64,000 bases of DNA from Nocardioides kongjuensis (GCF_013409625.1 NZ_JACCBF010000001.1:2855001-2919000), one strand, 5' to 3'. Positions 1 to 8,782 are shown, numbered from the stretch's first letter. The notes: generated from the sequence alone by a model not told the origin. A program made the numbers and translations.

Positions 1-78
1 CGGGGCGACGAGCGCCGTGCCGAGGCCGGTGGCGAGCGAGGTGAGCAGGGCGAGCCGGAGCAGTGTGACGCGCTTCAC
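1..78 (-). CDS. N-terminal fragment of an exported protein
   Basis: Reading leftwards from a GTG at 78 gives Val-Lys-Arg followed by a run of hydrophobic residues (leucine, alanine, threonine, glycine), which is the shape of a Sec signal peptide with a positively charged n-region. Only 26 codons lie in the window and no conserved domain is visible. There is no good Shine-Dalgarno on this strand, so both the start and the gene itself are tentative. Confidence 0.35.
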   Translation of the reverse strand, partial: MKRVTLLRLALLTSLATGLGTALVAP

Positions 79-129
79 ATGGAGGAAACGACGTCCCGCT
101 CGCTCTCGTTACGGCGCCCCGCGTCCGGT

Positions 130-777
130 CTAGTGGCTCTCGGCGGTCGCCAGCGTGATCCCGAGGCCGACCATCATCACGCCGCCGGCGGCGCCGAGGG
201 AGTCGAGGCGCTTGGGCTTGCGCGCGAACCAGTCCCGCGCTCGGGCGGCGAGCAGTGCCCAGCAGCCGTCGGAGCAGACCGCCATCGCGCCGAACAGCAG
301 GCCGAGCAGCACCAGCTGCGGCGCGGCGGGGGCCCCGGCGTCGATGAACTGCGGGAGGAAGGCGACGAAGAAGACGATCGTCTTCGGGTTGGTCGCGCCG
401 ACGACCAGGCCGGTCCGCACCGAGGCGAGCCCGCTCGTGGACTCCGGGGTGGCGCCGATGCCGACGGCCTCGAGCGCGGCCCGGGCGTTGGCTCGGTGCA
501 GGATCGCGCGCACGCCGAGGTAGACGACGTATGCCGCACCGGCGAGCTTGAGCAGCGTGAACGCCGCCGCCGACGCCGCGACGACGGCACCGAGGCCGAC
601 CGCGACGAGCACGACCTGGGCGACCAGCCCGAGTGCGTTGCCCACCACCGACAAGAGCGCGTCGCGGCGCCCGACCGTGAGCGCACGGCCGATGGTGAAC
701 AGCAGGCTCGGCCCCGGGACCTGGATGAACAGGAACGAGGCGATCGCGAAGGCGGCGAGCTGGCTGGTGGACGGCAT
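130..777 (-). CDS. LysE/RhtB-family amino-acid exporter
   Basis: Membrane protein of 215 residues, the normal length for the LysE/RhtB family, which exports amino acids or derivatives by proton exchange. The family signature near the N-terminus is visible: a first hydrophobic helix ending in VPGPSLL, then a conserved charged loop (GRRDALLSVVGNALG), followed by five further hydrophobic stretches. The substrate cannot be read from sequence. It stands alone: the upstream fragment at 1-78 is on the same strand but beyond its 3' end, and the neighbour at 858 is divergent. The second LysE-type gene in the window (3906) belongs to the other LysE subgroup, so this is not a duplicate. Confidence 0.88.
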   Translation of the reverse strand: MPSTSQLAAFAIASFLFIQVPGPSLLFTIGRALTVGRRDALLSVVGNALGLVAQVVLVAVGLGAVVAASAAAFTLLKLAGAAYVVYLGVRAILHRANARAALEAVGIGATPESTSGLASVRTGLVVGATNPKTIVFFVAFLPQFIDAGAPAAPQLVLLGLLFGAMAVCSDGCWALLAARARDWFARKPKRLDSLGAAGGVMMVGLGITLATAESH

Positions 778-857
778 GCCCGCCAGTATCCGCCCGCGGT
801 CCGGGTCCGCGCGAGCCGATTCCTCAGCCGGACGGCCGGGACGCCGATGGGAGGGAG

Positions 858-1217
858 ATGGAGGCAGAGGACGACCGGCCGGACTGCCCGTCGTGGTGCG
901 TGACCACGGCGGCGGAGCACGCCGAGGACGACCCGGGCACGTGGCTGCACGAGGGCCCGCGGTTCGGGCTGCTGCGGACCTGGTGGCTGGAGGGCGCGAC
1001 GTCCGGTCCGGCCTTCAGCGCGACGTTGTCCGAGCCCGATGACGCCCCGGAGGGCAGCGAGGAGCTCAGCGCCGACGACCTGCGCCAGCTGGCCACCGAC
1101 GCGCTCGACGCCGCGATGTGGCTGGACCGGCAGGCGCGGACCTCGCGGGCCGAGCACGGCGTCTCCGTGGTGGAGCTGGTGCGCCGTGCGCACCAGGGCT
1201 CGACCCGCTCAGCCTGA
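858..1217 (+). CDS. Small DUF6907-like protein with CPxWC motif
   Basis: Protein of 119 residues, soluble and acidic. Near residue 10 it has Cys-Pro-Ser-Trp-Cys and a histidine further on, the arrangement of small actinobacterial proteins annotated as DUF6907; I assign this from memory of the motif, not by search. The C-terminal half is helical and acidic. The start ATG follows GGGAGGGAG directly, a slightly close ribosome site. Its 3' end overlaps the converging TetR gene by 9 bp. Function unknown; the two cysteines could bind a metal or form a disulfide. Confidence 0.65.
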   Translation: MEAEDDRPDCPSWCVTTAAEHAEDDPGTWLHEGPRFGLLRTWWLEGATSGPAFSATLSEPDDAPEGSEELSADDLRQLATDALDAAMWLDRQARTSRAEHGVSVVELVRRAHQGSTRSA

Positions 1218-1793
1218 GCCGACCACCGCCAGGGCGAGCCGGCGGGCGGTCTCGAGCGCACTGTCGTCGCCGAACAGCTGGCGCCGGGTGTTGGCGGCGA
1301 CCAGGTAGGCGTCGATCCGGAACGCACCCTCGACCGGGTCCGCCACCCCCGCGACCAGGAGCTCGCCCTCGAGCAGGTCGAGCCACTCCCGCTTGAGCGC
1401 CCGCACCGCGTCGGCGACCGGGCCGTCGCGGCGGCCGTACTCGGCCGAGGTCGCCGCCACGAAGCACCCGCCGGGGAAGACCCCGGCCCGCTGGTAGTCG
1501 ACCCACGCGTCGAGCAGGGCGGCCAGCCGGTCCCGCCCGGGTGCCGCTCCCCAGACCGGTGCGACCACCGTCTCGACGTACACCCGGCGGGCCTCGGCGA
1601 CCGCCGCGACCTGGATCGCCTCGCGGGTGCTGAAGACGGTGAGGATGCCGCTCTTGCTCAGCCCGGTCGCCGTCGCGAGGCCACCGACCGAGATCGAGTC
1701 GAGGCCGTGGGTGGTGGCGATGTCGGCCGCGCAGCGCGCCGCCCGGCGCCGGGTCGCGTCGCCCCGGGCTCGTCGTCCGTCGGTGCCGGTCAC
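1209..1793 (-). CDS. TetR-family transcriptional regulator
   Basis: Protein of 194 residues. Residues about 12-60 form the TetR DNA-binding domain: a first helix with AARCAADIATTHGLDSISV, then the helix-turn-helix GLATATGLSKSGILTVFSTREAI, where the usual Tyr-His-Phe of the recognition helix is replaced by a variant. The remainder is a ligand-binding helical domain of unknown specificity. It starts at GTG 1793. It diverges from the SRPBCC gene at 1851 with only 57 bp between, so that gene is its most likely target; the gap holds the AT-rich stretch AAAACTATAC, which may be the shared promoter region. Confidence 0.88.
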   Translation of the reverse strand: MTGTDGRRARGDATRRRAARCAADIATTHGLDSISVGGLATATGLSKSGILTVFSTREAIQVAAVAEARRVYVETVVAPVWGAAPGRDRLAALLDAWVDYQRAGVFPGGCFVAATSAEYGRRDGPVADAVRALKREWLDLLEGELLVAGVADPVEGAFRIDAYLVAANTRRQLFGDDSALETARRLALAVVGSG

Positions 1794-1850
1794 GGGAAAA
1801 CTATACGACCGACTGGACGCAAAGTTGGATCGCGGCTACGGTCCGAGGCC

Positions 1851-2303
1851 ATGGACCAGCTCGAGGACTCGATCGGGATCGAGGCGCCGCCGGCGACGGT
1901 GTGGGCCCTCGTCAGTGACGTACGCCGGATGGCCGAGTGGAGCCCGCAGGTCACCTCCACCCGGATCAAGGACGGCGCGGAGCCCGGTGAGGGCGTCGCG
2001 TTCACCAACCGCAACCAGCACGGCGAGCTGGAGTGGACCACCCACGCCCGGATCGTGCGCTTCGAGCCGGAGCAGGAGATCGCGTTCCGGGTCGAGGAGA
2101 ACTGGGCCGTGTGGTCCTTCCACCTCGCGCCGTCGGACACCGGCACCGTGCTCACGCAGCGTCGCGCCACCCCCGACGGCATCTCCGAGCTCTCCCGCGA
2201 GCTGACCGAGGGATTCCTGGGCGGCATGGAGGCGTTCACCGCGTCGCTGCGCGACGGGATGCGCCAGACGCTGACCGGGATCAAGGCGACCGCGGAGGCC
2301 TGA
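1851..2303 (+). CDS. SRPBCC-fold protein (polyketide cyclase/dehydrase-like)
   Basis: Protein of 150 residues with the START/SRPBCC helix-grip pattern: an initial strand ending in IGIEAPPATVWALVSDVRRMAEWSP, a middle run of antiparallel strands (WTTHARIVRFEPEQEIAFRV), and a long C-terminal helix rich in methionine. Such proteins hold hydrophobic ligands or act as cyclases; no catalytic role can be assigned. An upstream in-frame extension to 1707 lacks domain signal and would run through the divergent TetR gene, so the ATG at 1851 (after CCGAGG) is preferred. The last 23 bp overlap the converging gene at 2281. Confidence 0.82.
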   Translation: MDQLEDSIGIEAPPATVWALVSDVRRMAEWSPQVTSTRIKDGAEPGEGVAFTNRNQHGELEWTTHARIVRFEPEQEIAFRVEENWAVWSFHLAPSDTGTVLTQRRATPDGISELSRELTEGFLGGMEAFTASLRDGMRQTLTGIKATAEA

Positions 2304-2922
2304 ACCGCTCCCGCAGCGTCGACACCCCGGGCCCGCTGAGGTCGTCGAGGACCACCGTCCTGCCGGCCGAGACGAGCAGCAGGTCGAGCGCGCGCCCCTC
2401 GACCCGCGGCCCCTCACCGTGGACCAGGTCGGTGTCGGTCGCGACCAGCCTCAGCCCGGCGAGGGTGCGCCGCGTGCCGCCCATCGACTCGGAGGTGCGG
2501 ACCTGCCAGCCGAAGGCATCGGCGACGGCGCCCGCGTCGTAGGCCCGGGTGATGCCGAGCGGGCGGCGTACGTCCTCGCCGTGCACGATCTCCTCGACCA
2601 CCCGGGTCACCCGCGGGGCCGGGGGCGAGCGGCGCAGGTCGGCGACCGCACGCCAGCGCGCCAGCGTCTGCGCGGGCGTGGCGCCGCGCTCGCGGTCAAC
2701 ACCGTCCTGGTTCTGCCGGTCGAAGTCGAAGCGGGCTCGCGCCATGGTCAGCACGAACCGCGGCACCGACGTCCTCGCGACATCGACGAGGTGGGCCAGC
2801 ACGTCGTGCACGCTCCACCCCGCGCACAGCGATGGCTCCTCCCACCGCTCGGGCGTCAGCGGCTCCAGGTCGGCGAGCAGGGCGAGGCGCTCCTGGCGGA
2901 CGAACGGCCACACATCGGTCAT
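2281..2922 (-). CDS. Maleylpyruvate isomerase-fold (mycothiol-dependent, DinB-like) protein
   Basis: Protein of 213 residues. The N-terminal half has the MDMPI pattern: E-R-x-x-L-L-x-x-L-E-x-L, then WEEPSLCAGWSVHDVLAHLVD, where the histidine before LVD and a later histidine in EEIVHGEDVRRPLG are the usual metal ligands of this four-helix fold. Members are often thiol-dependent isomerases or transferases that use mycothiol; the substrate here is unknown. AAGGAG lies just before the ATG. The gene starts 9 bp after the LysR-type gene on the same strand, so the two may be cotranscribed. Confidence 0.82.
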   Translation of the reverse strand: MTDVWPFVRQERLALLADLEPLTPERWEEPSLCAGWSVHDVLAHLVDVARTSVPRFVLTMARARFDFDRQNQDGVDRERGATPAQTLARWRAVADLRRSPPAPRVTRVVEEIVHGEDVRRPLGITRAYDAGAVADAFGWQVRTSESMGGTRRTLAGLRLVATDTDLVHGEGPRVEGRALDLLLVSAGRTVVLDDLSGPGVSTLRERFRPPRSP

Positions 2923-2931
2923 GGCTCCTTC

Positions 2932-3831
2932 CTAACGCCGCCCGCCGACACCGCCCGCCGACACCGGCCGCAGTGCCCGCGCCGCCCTCCGCACGTCGTC
3001 GGTGAGCGCGGCCAGGGCCGGGCTGTCGAGGCGCCACCGCTGCCAGAAGAGCGGTACGACGACCGGTCGGGCTCCGGGGAGCCGGACCACCTCCTCGGCG
3101 GCCCGGCTCTCGGCGAGCTGCGGGTCCAGCAGCATCCCCCAGCCGAGACCGAGCCGGATCGCCTCGTGGAAGTCGGCCGTGCTCGGCACCCGGTGAACCA
3201 CCGGCGGACGGCCGGCGCCGTGCGCGGCGAGCAGGTCGTCCTGGAGGTGGTCCTTCTCGTTGTAGACCACCAGCGGCATCGCCGCCCAGTCGATCCCGCG
3301 ACCGCGACGGTGCCGTTCGACCAGCCACGGCGCGGCGGCTGGGGTGTACCTGATCCCGCCCAGCCGCTCGACCACGCAGCCCTGCACGGGGTGCGGCTCG
3401 TCGGTGACGGCGGCGAGCACCTCACCGCGGCGCAGCAGGCCGTCGGAGTAGGCCTGGTCCTCGACGTGCAGCCGCAGCGCGGTGCCGGGTCGCTGGGCGA
3501 CCGCGGCGAGCACCGGCCGGAACCAGGTCGCCAGCGAGTCCGCGTTGACCGCGACCGCGAGGTCGACGACCTCGTCGCCGCCGAGCGTCGCCGCGGCCTC
3601 CGTGGTGAGCAGACGCAGCTGCCGGCCGAGCCGCACGAGCGGCTCCCCCGCCGGCGTGACGGTGGCGGGCGTCGTACGGCGGACGAGGACCTGGCCCGCG
3701 GCCTGCTCCAGCGCGCGCACCCGCTGGCTGACCGCGCTGGCCGTGACGTGGAGCCGCCGCGCGGCGGCCTCGAAGGTGCCCTCCTCGGTGATGGCGACGA
3801 GGGTCTCGAGCTGGACCGGGTCGAAGCGCAT
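2932..3831 (-). CDS. ArgP/LysG-type LysR regulator
   Basis: Protein of 299 residues. Residues 1-60 are the LysR winged helix-turn-helix (LETLVAITEEGTFEAAARRLHVTASAVSQRVRALEQAAG), with the ASAVSQRVRALE form typical of the ArgP/IciA/LysG subgroup. The rest is the two-lobed periplasmic-binding-like effector domain. In Corynebacterium LysG and in Escherichia coli ArgP activate a divergent LysE/ArgO exporter when lysine or arginine is high. The same layout is seen here with the LysE gene at 3906, so basic amino acids are the likely effectors. It probably regulates through the repeat at 3848-3865. Confidence 0.88.
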   Translation of the reverse strand: MRFDPVQLETLVAITEEGTFEAAARRLHVTASAVSQRVRALEQAAGQVLVRRTTPATVTPAGEPLVRLGRQLRLLTTEAAATLGGDEVVDLAVAVNADSLATWFRPVLAAVAQRPGTALRLHVEDQAYSDGLLRRGEVLAAVTDEPHPVQGCVVERLGGIRYTPAAAPWLVERHRRGRGIDWAAMPLVVYNEKDHLQDDLLAAHGAGRPPVVHRVPSTADFHEAIRLGLGWGMLLDPQLAESRAAEEVVRLPGARPVVVPLFWQRWRLDSPALAALTDDVRRAARALRPVSAGGVGGRR

Positions 3832-3847
3832 GCCTTAAGCATCGCTC

Positions 3848-3865
3848 ATGTTCGTGTAGGAACAT
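3848..3865. promoter_or_regulatory. Inverted repeat in the lysG-lysE divergent promoter
   Basis: ATGTTC-GTGTAG-GAACAT is a perfect 6-bp inverted repeat with a 6-bp spacer. It is centred between the divergent regulator (start 3831) and exporter (start 3906). The size and the T-N11-A spacing fit a LysR-family recognition site. Confidence 0.6.
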
Positions 3866-3905
3866 TCGTTGGTCTTCATCGGGTGGACACCCTAGGTTCG
3901 ACGGC

Positions 3906-4529
3906 GTGCTCGCCCCTGCCCTCGCCGGCCTGCTGACCACGGCCTCCCTCATCGTCGCGATCGGCGCCCAGAACGCCTATGTCCTGCGGCAGGGCCTGCT
4001 CCGCTCCCACGTCGGCGTCGTGGTCGCCATCTGTGCCCTGTCCGACGCGATCCTGATCGCGGCGGGCATCGCCGGCGTCGGCGCCCTCGTCGACGAGACC
4101 GGCTGGGCGCTCACCGTGGTGCGGTGGCTGGGCGTCGCCTTCCTGCTCTGGTACGCCGCCGGCTCGCTGCGCCGCGCCGGCCGGCCCGAGTCGCTGGCCG
4201 CCGCCAACGGCACGGCGAACGCCGCGGCCGAGTCCCGGCGCAGCGTGGTCACCCGGGTCGTGCTGCTGACCTGGCTCAACCCGCACGTCTACCTCGACAC
4301 CCTGCTCCTCATCGGCTCCATCGCCACCGCCCACGACGGAGGCGAGCCGGCCGGCCGGTGGTGGTTCGGCGCCGGCGCGGCACTGGCGAGCCTGCTCTGG
4401 TTCTGCGGTCTCGGCTTCGGCGCCCGGCTGCTTGCTCCGTTCCTCGCGCGCCCGCGGTCCTGGCAGATGCTGGAGCTGTGCATCGCGGCGACCATGGTGC
4501 TGGTCGCGGTGAAGCTCGCCCTCGGCTGA
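3906..4529 (+). CDS. lysE: LysE/ArgO-family basic amino-acid exporter
   Basis: Protein of 207 residues with about six hydrophobic helices. The first helix ends in the LysE/ArgO signature IVAIGAQNAYVLRQGL, which separates this subgroup from RhtB. A second conserved piece, LTWLNPHVYLDTLLLIGS, is the usual loop before helix four. By family, it exports L-lysine and/or L-arginine and protects from toxic levels when peptides are consumed. It starts at GTG 3906 and is divergent from the LysG-type regulator, the classic inducible pair. Confidence 0.9.
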   Translation: MLAPALAGLLTTASLIVAIGAQNAYVLRQGLLRSHVGVVVAICALSDAILIAAGIAGVGALVDETGWALTVVRWLGVAFLLWYAAGSLRRAGRPESLAAANGTANAAAESRRSVVTRVVLLTWLNPHVYLDTLLLIGSIATAHDGGEPAGRWWFGAGAALASLLWFCGLGFGARLLAPFLARPRSWQMLELCIAATMVLVAVKLALG

Positions 4530-4580
4530 GCCCTGCCCGCACCAACGACGGACCAGCCTCCCTCGGGCTACCGTCGAGGG

Positions 4581-5762
4581 ATGCTCCCGGATCCACCCGT
4601 CCCGGACCTGCTCACGACGCCCGAGTTCGACCGCCTGCGCCTCGCGGAGTGGTTCGAGGCCCGCCTCGACGACCTCGCGACCGACGCCACGCGGGCGATC
4701 TGGGCCGCGGTGCCGGCGTACCGCACCAGCGGGCTGGAGGAGGAGGTCACCGCCCACTGCCGCCAGATCTTCGCGGTCTTCGCGCGCACGGTCCGCGAGG
4801 GCCGCGACCCCGACCTCGCCGACTTCCCGCAGACGACCGGGCACGCGCAGAAGCGGGTGGAGGTCGGCGTACCGCTGGCGGACTTCCTCAAGGCGTTCCG
4901 GATCGGGCAGCTGCGGATGTGGGAGAACCTGCAGGCCTACCCCGCCGAGGGCGCCGAGCGGGAGGCGGTCCTGATCACGCTCGTCTCCCACGTGATGCGG
5001 ACGATCGAGGTCGGCAGCTCCGCCGCGGCGGCGGCGTACCACCAGGCGCAGCAGTACCAGATCGCCGACCTCGAGCGGACCCAGCGCGACACCCTGGAGC
5101 GCCTGCTCGACGGCCAGTCGCTGCTCGACCAGCACCGCACGACGCTGGCGCACGTCGGACTCGGCGGCCTCGACCCGGCGTACGTCGCGATCGTGGCGAC
5201 GCCGGGTGCGGCGGCCCGCCCGGCGTTCGCCGCGCACGCGCCGGGCATGTTCGTCGTACGGCACCACGAGCTGGTCGGACTGCTCCCGCTCGACGCCGAC
5301 CTCGAGCGGGTCGCCAAGGAGCTGGCCGCCGACGGCATCGACGTGGCGATCGGCACCAGCCTTCCCCACCACGGGTACGAGGCCGCCCCGGACGCCTACC
5401 GCGAGGCACTGCTGGCGCACGACACCCTCGAGGGCCGCACCGGTCTGCTCGCGTTCGGGGCGATCTCGCCGCTGAGCTACCTGGTGCGCCGCCCCGACCC
5501 GACCGTGCGCAAGCTGGTCCGCCCCGAGGTGCTCGGCTTCTTCACCGACGACCTCGCCGCGGGCGGCGTGTACGCCGACTCGCTGGAGGCGTACGTCGCC
5601 CACGACCTCAACGCCAAGGAGGCCGCGCGGGCGCTGCACGTGCACGTCAACACGGTCTACTACCGGCTGGAGCGGATCGCGCTCAAGACGGGCGCCGACC
5701 TGCACCGCTTCGAGGACGTGGTGGAGCTGCTGGTCGCCGTGCGCGCGGTCCGGGCGCCCTGA
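4581..5762 (+). CDS. PucR/CdaR-type transcriptional regulator
   Basis: Protein of 393 residues. The N-terminal region of about 150 residues is helical and resembles the RsbR-type sensory domain common in actinobacterial PucR regulators. The middle is a degenerate GGDEF-like region. The C-terminal 55 residues are the PucR helix-turn-helix: NAKEAARALHVHVNTVYYRLERI. The effector is not evident. It converges on the molybdenum hydroxylase genes with a 12-bp gap and could regulate them, but no operator is seen near its own start. It is a different subtype from the PucR protein at 18130. Confidence 0.87.
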   Translation: MLPDPPVPDLLTTPEFDRLRLAEWFEARLDDLATDATRAIWAAVPAYRTSGLEEEVTAHCRQIFAVFARTVREGRDPDLADFPQTTGHAQKRVEVGVPLADFLKAFRIGQLRMWENLQAYPAEGAEREAVLITLVSHVMRTIEVGSSAAAAAYHQAQQYQIADLERTQRDTLERLLDGQSLLDQHRTTLAHVGLGGLDPAYVAIVATPGAAARPAFAAHAPGMFVVRHHELVGLLPLDADLERVAKELAADGIDVAIGTSLPHHGYEAAPDAYREALLAHDTLEGRTGLLAFGAISPLSYLVRRPDPTVRKLVRPEVLGFFTDDLAAGGVYADSLEAYVAHDLNAKEAARALHVHVNTVYYRLERIALKTGADLHRFEDVVELLVAVRAVRAP

Positions 5763-5774
5763 CCTCCCCGGACG

Positions 5775-6254
5775 CTACATGCGCTCGGCACCGGCCCTGA
5801 TCGCCTCGCGGATCCGGGGGTAGGTGCCGCAGCGGCACACGTTGCGGATCGAGTCGAGGTCGTCCTCGGTGATCGCCCGGTTCTCAGCACGGACCCGGTC
5901 GACCAGGGCGACCGCCGCCATGATCTGGCCGGGCTGGCAGTAGCCGCACTGCGCGACGTCGTGGTCCAGCCAGGCGTCCTGCATGGGGTGCAGCCCGTCA
6001 CCGGGCACGGTGTCGGCGAGCCCCTCGATCGTGGTGATCTCGTCGTCCGGGCCGATCGCGCCGACCGGCACCGCGCACGGGTTGAACGCCTTGCCGTTGA
6101 TGTGCGACGTACAGGCCTTGCAGACGTTGATCCCGCAGCCGTACTTCGGTCCGGTCACGCCCAGGACGTCGCGCAGGACCCACAGGATCCGGACGTCGTC
6201 CTCGACGTCGACCGTCACGGTCTCGCCGTTGAGCTGGAAGGTGTGCTTCGGCAT
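5775..6254 (-). CDS. (2Fe-2S) subunit of molybdenum hydroxylase (IorA-like)
   Basis: Protein of 159 residues with two iron-sulfur motifs. The N-terminal plant-ferredoxin-like cluster has CGINVCKAC plus a later Cys in NPCAV. The C-terminal helical cluster has CGYCQPGQ and CRCGTYPRI. Size and order match the small subunit of isoquinoline 1-oxidoreductase and related two-subunit aldehyde oxidases, which lack the FAD subunit and pass electrons to a membrane acceptor. It lies 10 bp after the large-subunit gene and is translated second from the same transcript. Confidence 0.93.
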   Translation of the reverse strand: MPKHTFQLNGETVTVDVEDDVRILWVLRDVLGVTGPKYGCGINVCKACTSHINGKAFNPCAVPVGAIGPDDEITTIEGLADTVPGDGLHPMQDAWLDHDVAQCGYCQPGQIMAAVALVDRVRAENRAITEDDLDSIRNVCRCGTYPRIREAIRAGAERM

Positions 6255-6264
6255 GGCGGGCTCC

Positions 6265-8622
6265 TCAGGAGACGAAGTCGAGGCCGTTGGTCGGCGATGC
6301 GGGGACAGGAGGGACGAACGGCTTCGGCTCGAAGTGCAGCGGGGCGCGGAAGTTGATCGGGAACTCGGTCGGCATGGTCCCGGTGGCCCGCGCGTAGGCG
6401 CACGCGACCGCGGCCATCGACGCCGCGACCCCGGCCTCGCCGATCCCGCCGGGCTCCTCGCGATCGGAGTCGAGGACCTCGCAGTGGAAGTCGAACGGCG
6501 TGTTCCACTGCCGGGTGTAGGCCGAGTTGTCCCAGCTGGCCTCGAGGAAGTGCCCGTCGACGAGGTGGTTGCCGTAGCTCAGTGCCTGCGCCAGGCCGTC
6601 GGAGAAGCCGCCCATCATCTGCGCCTGCACGCCGAGCGGGTTGATCACCAGACCGCAGTCGACGACCATCGTCGCCCTCGTGACCCGCGGCCCGGTGACG
6701 GCGTCGCGGACCTTGCGGCCGACCGTCTCGGGTCGGCAGTCGATCTCGACGACCACCGCCGTGGCGCCCTTGTACTCCTTGTGGATCGCGATGCCCTGCG
6801 CCGTACCGGCCGGCATCTGCTTGCCCCACTCACCCAGCTCGGCCGCCTTGCGCAGGACGTTCTTCACGATGCCGCTCTTGAGGTACTTCAGCCGGAACGC
6901 GACCGGGTCGAGCTTCAGCCTTGCGGCCAGCTGGTCGACGATGAGCTCGTTGGCCGTGCGGACGTCGGGCGAGTAGATGTTGCGCACCGAGCTGGTGTTG
7001 AACCGGTCGAAGTCGCGGTTGGACTCGTTGAGCAGCTGGGTGACGACGCCGAAGTTGTAGGGCAGCTCCTGGCTGAGCAGGAAGATCGTCTCGGAGAATC
7101 CGAGGTTGGCCAGGCCCGTCGGGAGCGCCGCGACCTCTGCGGTGAGCCGCTCGCCCAGCCCGTGCGTGAAGTCCGTCGACACCGACGTGTGCCGCTGCTC
7201 GAAGGAGATGACGCTGCCGAGCAGCACCGTCGCGCGCACGCGCGAGGTCGCCATCGGGTGCACGCGCCCCTGCCGCGGCTCGTCGGCGCGGTGCCACATC
7301 AGCTTCACCGGCGCACCGAACGCCTTCGACGCGTGCGCGGCCTCGATCGCGGCGTCGCTGAACAGCTTGCGCCCGAAGGAGCCGCCGCCCTGCACGACGT
7401 TGACGCTCACCTTCGCCTGCGGCAGGCCGAGCGCCTTGGCGACCTTGGACTGCGCGTCGATCGGCGACTTCAGCCCGCCCCAGATCGTGGCCGTCCCGTC
7501 GCGCACGTCGGCGATCGCACAGTTCGGCTCGAGGGCCGAGCCGCTGCGGAAGTGGAAGACGAAGTCGCCCTCGACCGTGGTCGCCCCCAGCTTGGGCACG
7601 GCGAGCGGCAGCTGGGCCGCACGCAGCTCCGTGAGGATGTCGGCCGACGACTTGCCCGCGACCGTGCCGCCCTTCCACTCCACGTCGAGCGCGCGGACCG
7701 CGTCGATGCACTGGCCGAAGGTCCTGGCCCGGACCGCGACGCCGGTCGGGATGATCGCGACGTGGGTGACGCCCGGCATCGCCTCGACCGCGGCCCGGTT
7801 GCGGATCGCCACCGGCGTGCCGTTCAGGTCAGGGGCGCGGCAGACCATGGTCGGCAGGGCGCCGGGGACGTCCGCGTCGGTGAGGTCCATCGCGAACTTC
7901 TTGCGCCCGGTCACTGCGTCGCGGGCGTCGAGGCGACGCTGCGGCGTACCGACGACCTTGTGCTCGGAGAGCGTCTTCAGCTCGACCTCCACCCGCTGCG
8001 TGGTGGCCGGCGCGGCGAGCGCAGCAGCGTCGCCGTACGACAGCGAGTTGCCCAGGAGGTCGAAGATGACGCCGCCCTTGACACGCAGCGTCGTGACCAG
8101 CGCGCCGAGCTCGATCGCCGCGGCGTCGAGCAGCGCCTTGCGGGCGACGGCGGCGGCGACCCGGATCGGGGTGTAGGTCGAGATGGTCGTGTTGGAGCCG
8201 CCGGTGAGCTGGTTGAACAGCAGCTCCTTGCGGGCCGGCGCGAGCGTCACGTGCACGCGCTCGACGGGCAGGTCGAGCTCCTCCGCGATGATCATCGCCG
8301 TCGAGGTGGTGATGCCCTGACCGACCTCCATCCGCGGCAGCGCGAAGTGGGCGTCGCCCTGCTCGTCGACGTGGATCGCGATCAGGCCCGAGGTCGGCAG
8401 CGTGCAGTGGGTGAGGAAGTCGTTGAGGTCGTAGAGCTCGGGGACCTGCGGCACCGACGGGATCGGCAGCCCGGCCGCCTGCGCGGGCGCGGCACCGAGC
8501 GCGAGGTCGGCCGCGACGACGAGCCCGGTGCCGCCCATCACGTAGCCGACGAACGAGCGGCGGCTGAGCCTCCCCGCCCGCTGCCGGCGCTGTCCCTGGT
8601 CGGTCGTCTGGTCGTGCGACAT
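6265..8622 (-). CDS. Mo-binding large subunit of molybdenum hydroxylase (IorB-like), Tat-exported
   Basis: Protein of 785 residues belonging to the xanthine dehydrogenase family with a molybdopterin-cytosine-dinucleotide cofactor. A Tat signal is clear at residues 15-45 (LSRRSFVG followed by a hydrophobic stretch and AQA), so the mature enzyme is outside the membrane, as for IorB-type enzymes. Conserved pieces include QGGGSFGRKL and the C-terminal GGIGEAGVAASMAAVACAYARATG, which contains the catalytic glutamate region (GEAG). The ATG at 8622, preceded by GGGAG, gives the Tat signal at the right place; longer forms only add a non-conserved leader. The substrate is an aldehyde or N-heterocycle. 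No FAD subunit or MoCo maturation gene is adjacent. Confidence 0.9.
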   Translation of the reverse strand: MSHDQTTDQGQRRQRAGRLSRRSFVGYVMGGTGLVVAADLALGAAPAQAAGLPIPSVPQVPELYDLNDFLTHCTLPTSGLIAIHVDEQGDAHFALPRMEVGQGITTSTAMIIAEELDLPVERVHVTLAPARKELLFNQLTGGSNTTISTYTPIRVAAAVARKALLDAAAIELGALVTTLRVKGGVIFDLLGNSLSYGDAAALAAPATTQRVEVELKTLSEHKVVGTPQRRLDARDAVTGRKKFAMDLTDADVPGALPTMVCRAPDLNGTPVAIRNRAAVEAMPGVTHVAIIPTGVAVRARTFGQCIDAVRALDVEWKGGTVAGKSSADILTELRAAQLPLAVPKLGATTVEGDFVFHFRSGSALEPNCAIADVRDGTATIWGGLKSPIDAQSKVAKALGLPQAKVSVNVVQGGGSFGRKLFSDAAIEAAHASKAFGAPVKLMWHRADEPRQGRVHPMATSRVRATVLLGSVISFEQRHTSVSTDFTHGLGERLTAEVAALPTGLANLGFSETIFLLSQELPYNFGVVTQLLNESNRDFDRFNTSSVRNIYSPDVRTANELIVDQLAARLKLDPVAFRLKYLKSGIVKNVLRKAAELGEWGKQMPAGTAQGIAIHKEYKGATAVVVEIDCRPETVGRKVRDAVTGPRVTRATMVVDCGLVINPLGVQAQMMGGFSDGLAQALSYGNHLVDGHFLEASWDNSAYTRQWNTPFDFHCEVLDSDREEPGGIGEAGVAASMAAVACAYARATGTMPTEFPINFRAPLHFEPKPFVPPVPASPTNGLDFVS

Positions 8623-8782
8623 GACGGAACGTCTCCCGTTCGTCCGAGGCCGGCGCTGCCCCATGCAGCACCACAACGGGTGGCCTCCTGCACAGTGGCA
8701 CCCGTCACACCGCCGTGACCATGTGGACCGGTCCAAGGCAGGTTGGAGAGTGCTCCAAGACCGGCCCCAGTAGCCTCGGGGC

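Noticed and set aside
4581..5762. First PucR protein as master of the palindrome regulon
   Set aside because: No copy of the palindrome lies near this gene, while the PucR protein at 18130 is inside the cluster and has a copy in its own leader.
5983..8718. Long open frame of 911 codons on the plus strand
   Set aside because: It is antisense to the Mo-hydroxylase large subunit, has arginine/valine/histidine-rich composition typical of GC-rich shadow frames, and shows no domain.
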